Assembly: GCA_036417435.1 (NCBI GenBank)
Contig: CM070899.1
Coordinates: 72,236,501-72,300,500, forward strand
Source of the DNA: Inia geoffrensis
Lineage: Eukaryota > Chordata > Mammalia > Artiodactyla > Iniidae
Length of the DNA stretch: 64,000 nt
Direction: 5' to 3'
In this document: positions 50,326 through 60,944 of the stretch, piece after piece
Layout: each line of letters starts with the position of its first letter
How positions within the stretch are numbered: the first letter of the stretch is position 1
Position numbers and translations under genes: made by a program
The notes under the pieces: generated by a model
The model's input: the letters and a program-made list of their open reading frames with translations, nothing else
The model's database searches: none
Told to the model about the DNA's origin: nothing

Positions 50326-50904
50326 GAGAATTAAGAGTGACAGGCATAAATAATTCTGATGTGAGAATGAACTAGGTTAGGCAGGTTATAGCTGAGATGT
50401 CAATGAACCAGACATCTGTTAGAAGTCTCATTTTGCAGAAAATTTCTTCTCTCAGCTCTCTGATGAAACAATGAGGGACTATTTCTCTGGACTTAATTTT
50501 GACCAAAAAGAAAGAACTGGTTCATGAAATTAAACTGATAGGAAACTTGGGAGAAAGTCAACTTGTCATCTTAGTGCTTGAAATAGCCAAGAAAGAAAAC
50601 CCTTAGCACATTCTGACAGCTAACATGGACTTTAGAAAAGCAGATTTCAAAAATTTTAGAGAGGATATCTGAATGAATCTGTGACCTCAGTCTTTTAATA
50701 GGATTGGAGCCCCTGAAAAACAAATTCTGATAAGAAAATTATAAATTGCTACAACAAAGCAGACACAAAAAGGAAAGCTATACAAAGGAAACTAACATAG
50801 CTATTTTTTCCTATATATACTGTAACACAGGGAAAGGGAAAGGATTATATTTTGAGCATCTTTTATGTGGAAACAAGATGCTAATTTGTTCACATAGAGG
50901 TGTT

Positions 50905-50970
50905 TCTATAACTATTTTACTGATCAGGAAACTGAGGCTCAAGGAGATTAAGGAGAGTGCAGAAATATAA
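50905..50970 (+). mobile_element. MIR SINE fragment
   Basis: 'attttactgatcaggaaactg' followed by 'aggctcaaggagattaagg' matches the conserved MIR core. Confidence 0.75.
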
Positions 50971-52325
50971 AGTTCAGTATAGAGTTATTAATATAACTAA
51001 AGATAATAAAAAAGATCTGTCAGCTATGTGCAGAGTATTTTTTTAAATAAATGATTAATTTCAGTATTTGATGCTGATCATTTCATATTAGTCAAAAACA
51101 ATAAACATGGTGCTCACAATCTCTATGAATAAAATATATATTTATACTAGTAAGGGTAAATCAAATGCAAATAAAAGACACTAGATGGTTATTCCTATAA
51201 TAAGAGGTAAATTTAAATGTCCATGAATAGATAAATTATATTCTATACAAGCAAAAATATCTGTCAATATGCTTGCCCTGCCTTTGTCCCTTTCTCAGCA
51301 GTAGGCATCTAACAACAACAAAAAAAACCTCCAGCCAATCCACTGGCAAGTAGTAACTAAGAAGATTCTCTCTATATAAGAAAATAAACTACGAAACTCA
51401 GAAACAGTAACCAATCAGAAAAGGTAAGCACTGAAATTGAAGAGTCATTTTACGTCAGGCCAGGGTCAGCATTTTGGCAGGTCCAAGCCATCTGCACTCT
51501 GATGTCACGGAGAAGCAAAGACCATGGGTAGCCAAAGTACGCAAGTACTCTGAGAGCATCAAGACCATAAGACATGCACATAGAGAAAAAAGTAGATGAG
51601 AGACTATATAGCCCAGGAATGATAGAGAGTCGCCTCAGTTACTATCTTTTCAATTCCAGGTTTCATCTGTCCAGGCTGTCCTCAGTTTCTCACCACTGGA
51701 TACGTAAATGAGATACCATGTTTAATGGATACCTACTAAATTTTCTGTATATCACATCTAGCTCTAGAAAGTCTAATTTCAACTATCCACATAATTAACA
51801 GGTAGTCATGTTCATGCAATATAACAGCAACTCCTGAGAAAACTGATTAATCCAGACAGGGAAACCTTAACCAAGTGAAACAGCCATTTTGGCATAGAAT
51901 ATGGTATAAGAGATTTCATCTTAAAATAGGCTACTTTCTGAAATAGGATATACGCTTGAGAATTACTAGTAGTAGTTGTTATCTAGTTCTGAACTAGGAA
52001 ACATAGAAATAAGCTCTGCCAAAACAAAGAGGAATAAGAAAAGATGGAAAGGGAAGGAATGGAAAGGAAAGGAAAGGAAGGGGAAAAGATCACACGAAGA
52101 GGAAAATAGATACCATGAAGAGACGGAAGAACTTACTTGGTTCTCTTCAAATGGACTAATATGTGGTTCACAAGTACAAGTGCATCGCTGGGCTTGGGTA
52201 CCACAGGACAACCCTCATTCTGCATATAATTACATCACCAATGTAACAAGTATCTGTATGAGCATGATGACTGAGAAGAGTGGTAGAAAATGATATAGAC
52301 ATCAATGTTTTTCTGATTTTTTTGT
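50971..52325. other. Spacer, unassigned; possible old LTR
   Basis: No gene seen. The stretch 51290-51720 is less AT-rich than its surroundings, with two 'ctatata' words (51371 and 51604 area) and could be an unassigned LTR-like repeat. No proof either way. Confidence 0.35.
52035..52090 (+). repeat. (GGAAA)n purine tract
   Basis: Irregular repeats of ggaaa/ggaag in an almost pure purine run. Confidence 0.9.
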
Positions 52326-52340
52326 AAAATTTAGGGTACA

Positions 52341-52986
52341 GGGGCCGCAAATCTCTCCTTCCAGAACTAACGTCTCAAAGCTCCCAGAGAGGCTACACCA
52401 ACCCCTGAGGCAGACCAGTAGAGCCCCAACCCTGAGTTGGCCACCATCCAAGGGCTGGAAACCTGACTCCTTTCTGACTTACCTATCCTCCAGCCATGTG
52501 GCTGACAGGGTCTTGGAGCTCCAGCCAGGTGTCAGGCCTGAGACTCTGAGGTGGGAGAGCTGAGTACAATACATTGGACCACCAGAGACTCCCTGTCCCC
52601 ACATAAACTGGCAAGAGCTCTCCCAGAGATCTCCATCTCAACACAAAGACCCAGCTCTACTCAACAACCAGCAAGTTCCAGTGTGGGACACCTCATGCCA
52701 AACAAAGAGCAAAACAGGAACACAATACCACCCATTAGCAGAGAGGCTGTCTAAAATCATAATAAGTTCACAGACACCCCAAAACACACCACCAGATGTG
52801 GTCCTGCCCACCAGAAAGACAAGACCAGCCTCATCCACCAGAACACAGGCGCCAGTTCCCTCCACCAGGAAGTCTACACAAGCCACTGAACCAACCTTAC
52901 CCACTGGGGGCAGACACCAAAAACAACGGGAAATACGAACCTGCAGCCTGCAGAAAGGAGACCCCAAATACAGCAAGTTAAGCAAA
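52341..52986 (+). promoter_or_regulatory. L1-F 5' UTR, partial
   Basis: Its upstream segment (52341-52490, 'ggggccgcaaatctctcc', 'cccagagaggctacacc') has no counterpart in L1-B. The downstream segment is shared ('ctccagccagg', 'ctgaggtgggagagc', 'ctcccagagatctccatctc'). The frame of ORF1 is open back through the 5' UTR to 52681. Confidence 0.75.
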
Positions 52987-53872
52987 ATGAGAAGACATAG
53001 AAATACACAGGAGATGAAGGAGCAAAGTAAAAACCCACCAGACCAAACAAATGAAGAGGAAATAAGCAGTCTATCTGAAAAGGAATTCAGAGTAATGATA
53101 GTAAAGATGATCCAAAATCGTGGAAACAGAATGGAGAAAATACAAGAAACGTTTAACAAGGACCTAGGAGAACTAAAGAGCAAACAAACAATGATGAACA
53201 ACACAATAAATGACATTAAAAATTCTCTACAAGGGATCAATATCAGAATAACTGAGGCAGAAGAATGGATAAGTGACCTGGAAGATAAAATAGTGGAAAT
53301 AACTGCAGAGCAGAAAAGAGAAAAAAGAATGAAAAGAATTGAGGACAGTCTTAAAGACCTTTGGGACAACGTTAAACACACCAACATTTGAATTATAGGG
53401 GTCTCAAAAGAAAAGAAAAAGAAACGGACTGAGAAAATATGTGACAAGATTATAGTTGAAAACTTCCCTAATATGGGAAAGGAAATAGTCAATCAACTCC
53501 AAGAAGCACAGAGAGTCCCATACAGAATAAATACAAGAAGAAACATGCCAAGACACATATTAATCAAACAATCAATAATTAAACACACACACAAAAATAT
53601 TAAAAGCAGTAAGGGAAAAACAACAAATAACATACAAGGGAATCCCCATAAGGTAACAGCTGATCTTTCAGTAGAAACTCTGCAAGCCAGAGGGACTGCC
53701 AGGACATATTTAAAGCGATGAAAGGGAAAACCAACAACCAAGATTACTCTACCCAGCAAGGATTTCATTCAGATTCAACAGAGAAATTAAAAGCTGCACA
53801 GAAAAGCAAAAGCTAAGAAAATTCAGCACCACCAAGCCAGCTTTACAATAAATGCTAAAGGAACTTCTCTAG
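52987..53872 (+). pseudogene. L1-F ORF1, single early stop then frameshift
   Basis: ATG at 52987-52989. The N-terminus and coiled coil are intact for about 135 codons ('EFRVMIVKMIQ', 'KIQETFNKDLGELKSKQTMM', 'EEWISDLEDKIVEI') until a TGA at 53389-53391, in a position where CGA is expected from related copies, so CpG decay is likely. The C-terminal part follows in another frame ('MGKEIVNQLQEAQRVPYRINTRRN') and ends with Leu-Leu-TAG at 53870-53872. The frame is also open upstream of the ATG for about 100 codons. Confidence 0.92.
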
Positions 53873-53930
53873 GCAGGAAACACAAGAAAAGGAAAAGACC
53901 TACAATAACAAACCCAAAACAATTGAGAAA

Positions 53931-56900
53931 ATGGTAATAGGAACATAAATATCGATAATTACCTTAAATATAAATGGATTAAATGCTCCAACCAAAAGAC
54001 ATGGACTGGCTTAATGGATACAAAAACAAGACCCATATATATTATATGCTGTCTACAAGAGACACACTTCAGACCTAGGGACACATACAGACTGAAAACG
54101 AGGGCATGGAAAAAGGTATTCCATGCAAGTGGAAATCAAAAGAAAGCTGGAGAGGCAATACTCATATCAGGTAAAACAGACTTTAAAATAAAGAATGTTA
54201 CAAGAGACAAAGAAGGACACTACATAATGATTAGGGGATCAATCCAAGAAGAACATATAACAATTGTAAGTATTTATGTATCCAACATAGGAGAACCACA
54301 ATACATAAGGCAAATGCTAACAGCCATAAAAAGGGAAATTGACTAACACCGTAATAACAGACATTAACATCGCACTTACACCAATGGACAGATCATCCAA
54401 ATTGAAAATAAATATGAAACACAAGCTTTAAATGACACATTAAAAAGATGTACTTAATTGATATTATTAGGGCATTCCATCCAAAAACAACAAAATTCAC
54501 TTTCTTCTCAAGTGCTCATGGAACATTCTCCAGGATATCTTGGGTCACAAATTAAGCCTTGGTAAATTTAAGAAAATTGAAATCGTATCAAATATCCTGT
54601 CTGACCACAACGCTAAGAGACTATATATCAATTACAGGAAAAAACTGTAAAAAATACAAACACATGGAGGCTAAACAATACACTAGTAAATAACCAAGAG
54701 ATTACTAAAGAAATCAAAGAGGAAATCAAAAAATACCTAGAAACAAATGACAGTGAAAACACAATAACCAAAACCTAAGGGATGCAGCAAAAGCAGTTCT
54801 AACAGGGAAGTTTATAGCAATACAATCCTACCTCAAGAAACAAGAAACATCTAAAATAAACAACCTTACCTTATACCTAAAGAAGTTAGAGAAAGAAGAG
54901 CAAAAAGAAGAAAGTTAGCAGAAAGAAAGAAGTGGTAAAAATCAGATAGAAATAAATGAAAAATGAAAGAAACAATGACAAAGACCAAGAAAACTAAAAG
55001 TTGGTTCTATGAGAAGATAAACAAAATGGATAAACCATTACCCAGACTCATCAAGAAAAAAACGGAAGAGATTCAGATCAACATAATTAGAAATTAAAAA
55101 GGAGAAGCAGGGCTTCCTTGGTGGCACAGTGGTTGAGAGTCCGCCTGCCGATGCAGGGGACACGGGTGCAGTAGTGAAGGGTCCGCCTGCCGATGCAGGG
55201 GACAGGGGTTCATGCCCCGGTCCGGGAAGATCCCACATGCTGCGGAGCAGCTGGGCCCGTGAGCCATGGCCACTGAGCCCGCACGTCCAGAGCCTTTGCT
55301 CCGCAACGGGAGAGGCCACAACAGTGAGAGGCCCGCGTACCTCAAAAAAAAAAAAAAAAAAAAAAAAAGAGGAAAAGTAACAACTGACAAAGGAGAAATA
55401 CAGAAAATCAGGAAAGACTACTATAAGCAACTATATGCCAATAAAATGGACAACCTGGAAGAAATGGACAAACTCTTAGAAAACCACAGCCTTCTGAGGC
55501 TGAACCAGGAACAAATAGAAAATATAAACAGACCAAATCAAAAGCACTGAAATTGAAACTGTGATTAAAAATCTTACAGCAAACAAAAGCCCAAGACCAG
55601 ATGGCTTCACAGTTGAATTCTATCAAACATTTAGAGAAGAGCTAACACCCATCCTTCTCAAGCTCTTCCAAAATATAGAAGAGGGAGGAACATTCCCAAA
55701 CTCATTCTATGAGGCCACCATCACCCTGGTACCAAAACCAGACAGAAGTCACAAAAAAAAAAAACTACAGGCCAATATCACTGATGAACATAGATGCAAA
55801 AATCCTCAACAAAATACTAGCAAACAAAATCCAACAGCATATTAAAAGGATCATACAACATGATCAAGTGGGGTTTATCCCAGGAATGCAAGGATTCCTT
55901 AATACATGCAAATTGATCAATGTAATACACCATATTAAAAAATTGAAAGAGAAAAAATATATGATCACCTCAATAGAAGCAGAAAAAGTTTTTGACAAAA
56001 TTCAACACCCATCTATGATAAAAAACCATCCAGAAATTAGGCATACAGGGAATTTACCTAAACATAATAAAGGCCATATATGACAAACACACAGCCAACA
56101 TCATTCTCAGTGGTGAAAAACTGAAAACATTTCCACTAAGATCAAGAACAAGACAATGGTGCCCACTCTCACCACTATTATTCAATATAGTTTTGGAAGT
56201 TTTAGCCACAGCAATCAGAGAAGAAAAAGAAATAAAAGGAATCCAAATCGGAAAAGAAGTAAAGCTGTCACTGTTTGCAGATGACATGATACTATACATA
56301 GAGAACCCTAAAGATTCTACAAGGAGACTACTAAACCTAATCAATGAATTTGGTAATGTAGCAAGATAGAAAATTAATGCTCAAAATCTCTTACATACCT
56401 ATACACTAATGATGAAAAATCTGAAAGAGAAATTAAGGAAACACTCCCATTTACTACTGCAACAAAAAAAATAAAATACTACCTAAGGAGACAAAAGACC
56501 TGTATGCAGAAAACTCTAAGACAGTGGAGAGAGAAATTAAAAATGATACAAAAAGATGGAGAGATATACCATGTTCTTGGATTGGAAGGATCAACATTTT
56601 GAAAATGACTATACTACCCAAAGCAATCTACAGATTCAATGCAATCCCTATCAAGCTACCAAGGGCATTTTTCACAGAACTAGAACAAAAAGTTTCACAA
56701 TTTGTATGGAAACACAAAAGAGCCTGAACAGCCAAAGCAATCTTGAGAAAGAAAAACAGAGCTGAAGGAATCAGGAGCCCTGTCTTCAGACTACACTACA
56801 AAGCTACAGTAATCAAGACAATATGGTGCTAAAACAAAAAAAGATATATAGATCAATGGAACAGGATGGAAAGCCCAGAGATAAACCCACACACAGATGG

Positions 56901-57984
56901 GCACCTTATCTTTGATAAAGGAGGCAAGAATATACAATGGAGAAAAGACAGCCTCTTCAATAAGTGGTGCTGGGAAAACTGGACAGCTACATGTAAAAGA
57001 ATGAAATTAGAACACTCCCTAACACCATACACAAAAATAAACTTAAAATGGATCAAAGACCTATATGTAAGGCCAGATAATATAAAACTCTTAGAGGAAA
57101 ACATAGGCAGAACACTCTTTGACATAAATCACAGCAAGATACTTTTTGACCCACCTCCTGTAGAAAGGGAAATAAAAACAAAAATAAACAAATGGGACCT
57201 AATGAAACTTAAAAGCTTTTTCACAGCAAAGGAAATCACAACCAAGATGACAAGACAACCCTCAGAATGCAAGAAGATATTTGCATATGAAGCAACTTAC
57301 AAAGGATTAATCTCCAAAATATACAAGCAGCTCATGCAGCTCAATATCAGAAAAACAAACAACCCAAACCAAAAATGGGCAGAAGACCTTAAAAGACATT
57401 TCTCCAAAGAAGATATACAGATTGCCAACAAACACATGCAAGGATGCTCAACATCACCAATCATTAGAGAAATGAAAATCAAAACTACAATGAGCTATCA
57501 CCTCACATGGGTCAGAATGGCCATCATCAAAATATCTACAAACAGTAAGTGCTGGAGAGGGTGTGCAGAAAAGGGAACCCTCTTGCACTACTGGTGGGAA
57601 AGTAAATTGATACAGCCACCATGGAGAACAGTATGGAGGTTCCTTACAAAACTAAAAATAGAACTACCATATGACCCAGCCATCCCACTACTGGACATAT
57701 ATCCTGAGAAAACCATAATTCAAAAAGTGACATGTACCACAATGATCACTACAGCAGTAATTACAATAGCCAGGACATGGAAGCAACCTAAATGTCCACT
57801 GACAGATGAATGGATAAAGAAGATGTGGCACATATATACAATAGTATATTACTCAGCCATAAAAGGAAACAAAATTGAGTTATTTGTAGTGAGGTGGATA
57901 GACCTAGAGTCTGTCATACAGAGTGAAGTAAGTCAGAAAGAGAAAAACAAATACTGTATGCTAACACATACATATGAAATCTAA
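53931..57984 (+). pseudogene. L1-F ORF2, interrupted by a SINE
   Basis: Starts at 53931. The endonuclease keeps QETH and the Ser-Asp-His motif (54600-54608) but is broken in frame. A CHR SINE interrupts the linker at 55110-55368. The reverse transcriptase pieces lie at 55561-55845 and 55709-56083, and FADD survives at 56273-56284. The last 372 codons (56866-57984) are one open frame to the natural stop, carrying the CWRGC...H motif with the final cysteine replaced by serine. Without the SINE the length is about 3.8 kb, normal for ORF2. Confidence 0.93.
55110..55368 (+). mobile_element. CHR-type SINE with internal duplication, nested in L1-F
   Basis: Starts gggcttccttggtggcac and ends in a run of 25 A's. 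The A-box side is duplicated: gtccgcctgccgatgcag occurs at 55139 and again at 55181, a period of 42 bases, making this copy longer than the other two short CHR inserts. The L1 words flanking it (ggagaag before, gaggaaaag after) are consistent with a short target-site duplication. Open frames across it (55129-55380 and antisense) are chance. Confidence 0.95.
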
Positions 57985-58355
57985 AAAAAAAAAACAAGAA
58001 AAACTGGTCTGAAGAACCTAGGTGCAGGAAGCAATAAAGATGCCAATGTAGAGAATGGACTTGAGGACATGGGGACAGGGGCGTGGAAGCTAGGACAAAG
58101 TGAGAGAGTGGCATGGACATATATGTACTACCAAATGTAAAATAAATAGCTAGTGGGAAGCAGCCACATAGCACAGGGTGATAAGCTCCGTGCTTTTTGA
58201 CCACCTAGAGGGGTGGGATAGGGAGGGTGGGAGGGAAACACAAGAGGCAGGGGATATGGGGATATATGTGTACGTATAGCTGATTCACGTTGTTATACAG
58301 CAGAAACTAACACACCATCGTAAAGCAATTATACTCCAATAAGGACGTTAAAAAA
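57985..58355 (+). promoter_or_regulatory. L1-F 3' UTR with G-tract
   Basis: G-runs of 4, 3, 3, 3, 3 and 3 at 58210-58235 fit the conserved quadruplex pattern. The polyadenylation word reads aataag (58338-58343) where L1-B has aataaa, so it has probably decayed. Confidence 0.85.
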
Positions 58356-58370
58356 AAAATTTTAAGTACA

Positions 58371-58910
58371 TATTGAAATTATACATCATGATGCATTCCA
58401 TCAATTCTCAGCAAAATTCCAAGACATATAATTAGATAGATGCCTCATGAACACCTAGAAAAGGAAATGGCAATCACCAAGAGCCACTTTAAGTTCACTA
58501 ACTTAAATTATAATAAATTATACCAAATTAATTAAATTATTTAGACATAGTGAATCTGCATTACAATGAGGCATTTAATGCAGTGTTTTCTTGATGTTTT
58601 TTTGTACAAGACAGAGGTGGAGAGGATGTTTGTAAATTATGTGGATATGTGTTAGCTGAACAATTATTCTTAAACCATGAATATTACATGGCTTATTTAT
58701 TTAAACTGCTGTGATCCTTATTCACAATTTTGAGCTAAAAAAATGTATGTATACACAGAAAAGTTATGCATCAATTTGCATAAAGAGCCAAATATTGAAT
58801 AAAATAATATGATTGAAAAATCAGTACTTTTGTTTCATTTTAAGGGTTGGAACAATGGATCAAATTGAGCAAGAAGGAATTCTAGAAGATAAAGTAGAAT
58901 ACTTCAGTTT
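58371..58910. other. Spacer between L1-F and L1-G
   Basis: AT-rich. An open frame crosses from 58813 into L1-G; its first 33 codons are in this spacer and match nothing I recognise. Confidence 0.5.
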
Positions 58911-58924
58911 AAAAAGTAAACCTC
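58911..58924. repeat. L1-G target-site duplication, left copy
   Basis: aaaaagtaaacctc, repeated as aaaaagtaaatctc at 63876-63889 (one mismatch in 14). Confidence 0.9.
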
Positions 58925-59997
58925 GCTCCCCCACAACCAGGGCACTTGCTGACTGCTGGTGGGGACCCTCATGCCCCAAGAGATGGAAGGAACCCCCAAG
59001 TGAACTGGTAGGGATGTGGGGAGACTCGGGGGAGAAGAAGTGGAGGCCAGACAAGATCAGTGCCCCTGAGGCCGGGGAGATCAGGAGAGGCAGGTGGGAG
59101 GGACTCTCCAGGAAGAGCAGAGGGCAATCACACAGACCACTTGGGCCCAGGGAGCCTACTGAGCTCCCAGGCTGGTACCCCCCCTCCAAAGACCCTCCAG
59201 GCCACGTGGGTCCTGGGGACATAGGAGGGAGGCAGGGGAGATCAGGAGGAGAGGCAGGCAGGGTGGCGATCCAGGAGTAGTGGGAGAGGAGCGGAAGGCA
59301 TTTGTCCTGCCCAATCAAGCAGGGGAGACTGCTGAGCTCCCAGGTGAGGTCCCCCACCCTCTGAAACCAGGGGTGGGGGGCACACCTGGGCCTTTCTATT
59401 CTGTTGAGCCTAATCCTCACCACCCACAACCCCCAGGGCCTTTTCTAGCCCTGTAATTCCTAAGCATATGCCCCGCCCTCTGTCCAAACCTCACCCTTGC
59501 TTAGGCCCCGCCCTCCACAGCCAAGGCCTTTTCCCCTTTTTTTTTTTTCTTTTCCTTCCTCCTTCTTTATTTACTATTGTGGTACCGTTGTACCTTCTGG
59601 TTGTTGATTCATCTATATTTTTATTTTTATATTCTTTCTAACATATCTGTTAGTTTCCTAGCCTAATTTTATGTTTTACTTTGTTATTGTTCTCTTTTTT
59701 TCTTTCGCCACCCCACGTGACTTGTCGGATCTTGGTTCATGAGCCGGGGGTCAGGCCGAAGCTCCTCTGGTGGGAGCTCTGAGTCTGAACCACTGGACTA
59801 ACAGAGAACCTCAGACACCAAGGAATATGCATTGGAATGAGGTCTCACGGAGGTACTCATCTCAGCACCAAGGCCCAGCTCTGCCCAACAGCTTACAAAC
59901 TATAGTGCTTGAAGCTTCATGCCACACAATCAGTAAGACAGGAATAGAATCTCACTGATTAAAAAAAGAAAAAAAAAAAGAGAGACAGCAAAAAAAT
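58925..59997 (+). promoter_or_regulatory. L1-G 5' UTR with tandem units and GC boxes
   Basis: Begins gctcccccacaaccag just after the target site. Two imperfect tandem units start at 59068 and 59229 ('gaggc-ggggagatcagga'), and the matching words at 59156 and 59329 ('ct-ctgagctcccagg') give a period of 161-173 bases. Two ccccgccc words (59471-59478 and 59506-59513) fit inverted GC boxes. A T-rich tract (59530-59700) and a block before ORF1 related to the other copies ('gagccgggggtcaggc', 'ggtgggagctctgag') follow. Confidence 0.8.
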
Positions 59998-60886
59998 ATG
60001 TCACAGATGAAGGAGCAAGGTAAAAACATACAAGACCAAATAAATAAAGAGAAAACAGGCAATCTACCTGAAAAAGAATTCAGAGTAATGATAGTAAAGA
60101 TGATCCAGAATCTCGGAAACAGAATGGAGGCACGGATTGAGAAAATACAAGAAAGGTTTATCAAAGATCTAGACGAACTAAAGAAGAAATGAACAGAGAT
60201 GAACAATACGATAATTGAAATGAAAAATACACTAGAAGAAAACAATAACAGAATAACTGAGGCAGAAGAACGAATAAGTGAGATGGAAGACAAAATGGTG
60301 GAAATAACTGCCGAGGAGCAGAATAAAGATAAAAGAATGAAAAGAATTGAAAACAATCTCAGAGACCACTGAACAACACTAAATGCATGAACATTCAAAC
60401 TACAGTGGTCCCAGAAGAAGAAGAGAAAAAGATAGGGTCTGAGAAAATATTTGAAGAGATTATAGTTGAAAACTTCCCTAACATGGGAAAGGAAATAGTA
60501 ACCAAAGTCCAGGAAGCACAGAGAGTCCCATACAGGATAAACCCTAGGAGAAACACACCAATACACATATTAATCAAACTAACAAAAATTAAATTCAAAG
60601 AGAAAATATTAAAAGCAGCAAGGGAAAAAAACAAAAAATAACATACAAAGAAATCCCCATAAGGTTATCAGCTGGTTTTTCAGCAGAAACTCTGCAGGCC
60701 AGTAGGAACTGGCAGGGTACACTTCAAGAGATGAAAGACAAAAACCTACAACCAAGATCATTCTACCCAGCAAGGATCTCATTTATGTTTGACGGAAAAA
60801 TTGAAAGCTTTACAGAAAAGCAAAAGCTAAGAGAATTCAGCTCCACCAAACCAGCTTTATAACAAATGCTAAAGGAACTTCCCTAG
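59998..60886 (+). pseudogene. L1-G ORF1, broken
   Basis: The ATG at 59998 aligns with the conserved N-terminus ('QMKEQGKN', 'LPEKEFRVMIVKMIQ'). A TGA at 60190-60192 and frameshifts break the coiled coil. The RRM/C-terminal part reopens at 60387-60641 ('EKIFEEIIVENFPNMGKEIV', 'VPYRINPRRNTP'). Ends with Leu-Pro-TAG at 60884-60886. Normal overall length. Confidence 0.9.
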
Positions 60887-60944
60887 ACAGGAAACACAAG
60901 AGAAGGCAAAGACCTACAATAACAAACCCAAAACAATTAAGAAA

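Larger units (their letters stand above)
52341..58355 (+). mobile_element. L1-F: near-complete LINE-1 with nested SINE
   Basis: It contains a partial 5' UTR, ORF1, ORF2 (split by a CHR SINE), a 3' UTR and a short A-tail. A possible target-site pair (52326-52340 and 58356-58370, 12 of 15 matching) would set these borders. The 5' 150 bases are unlike L1-B, while from about 52490 the sequence follows L1-B. It has the best-kept catalytic residues of the seven copies but many frame breaks. Confidence 0.93.

Noticed and set aside
55038..55430. Open frames of 83-130 codons over the SINE in L1-F
   Set aside because: Same reason: SINE plus flanking L1, no conserved product.
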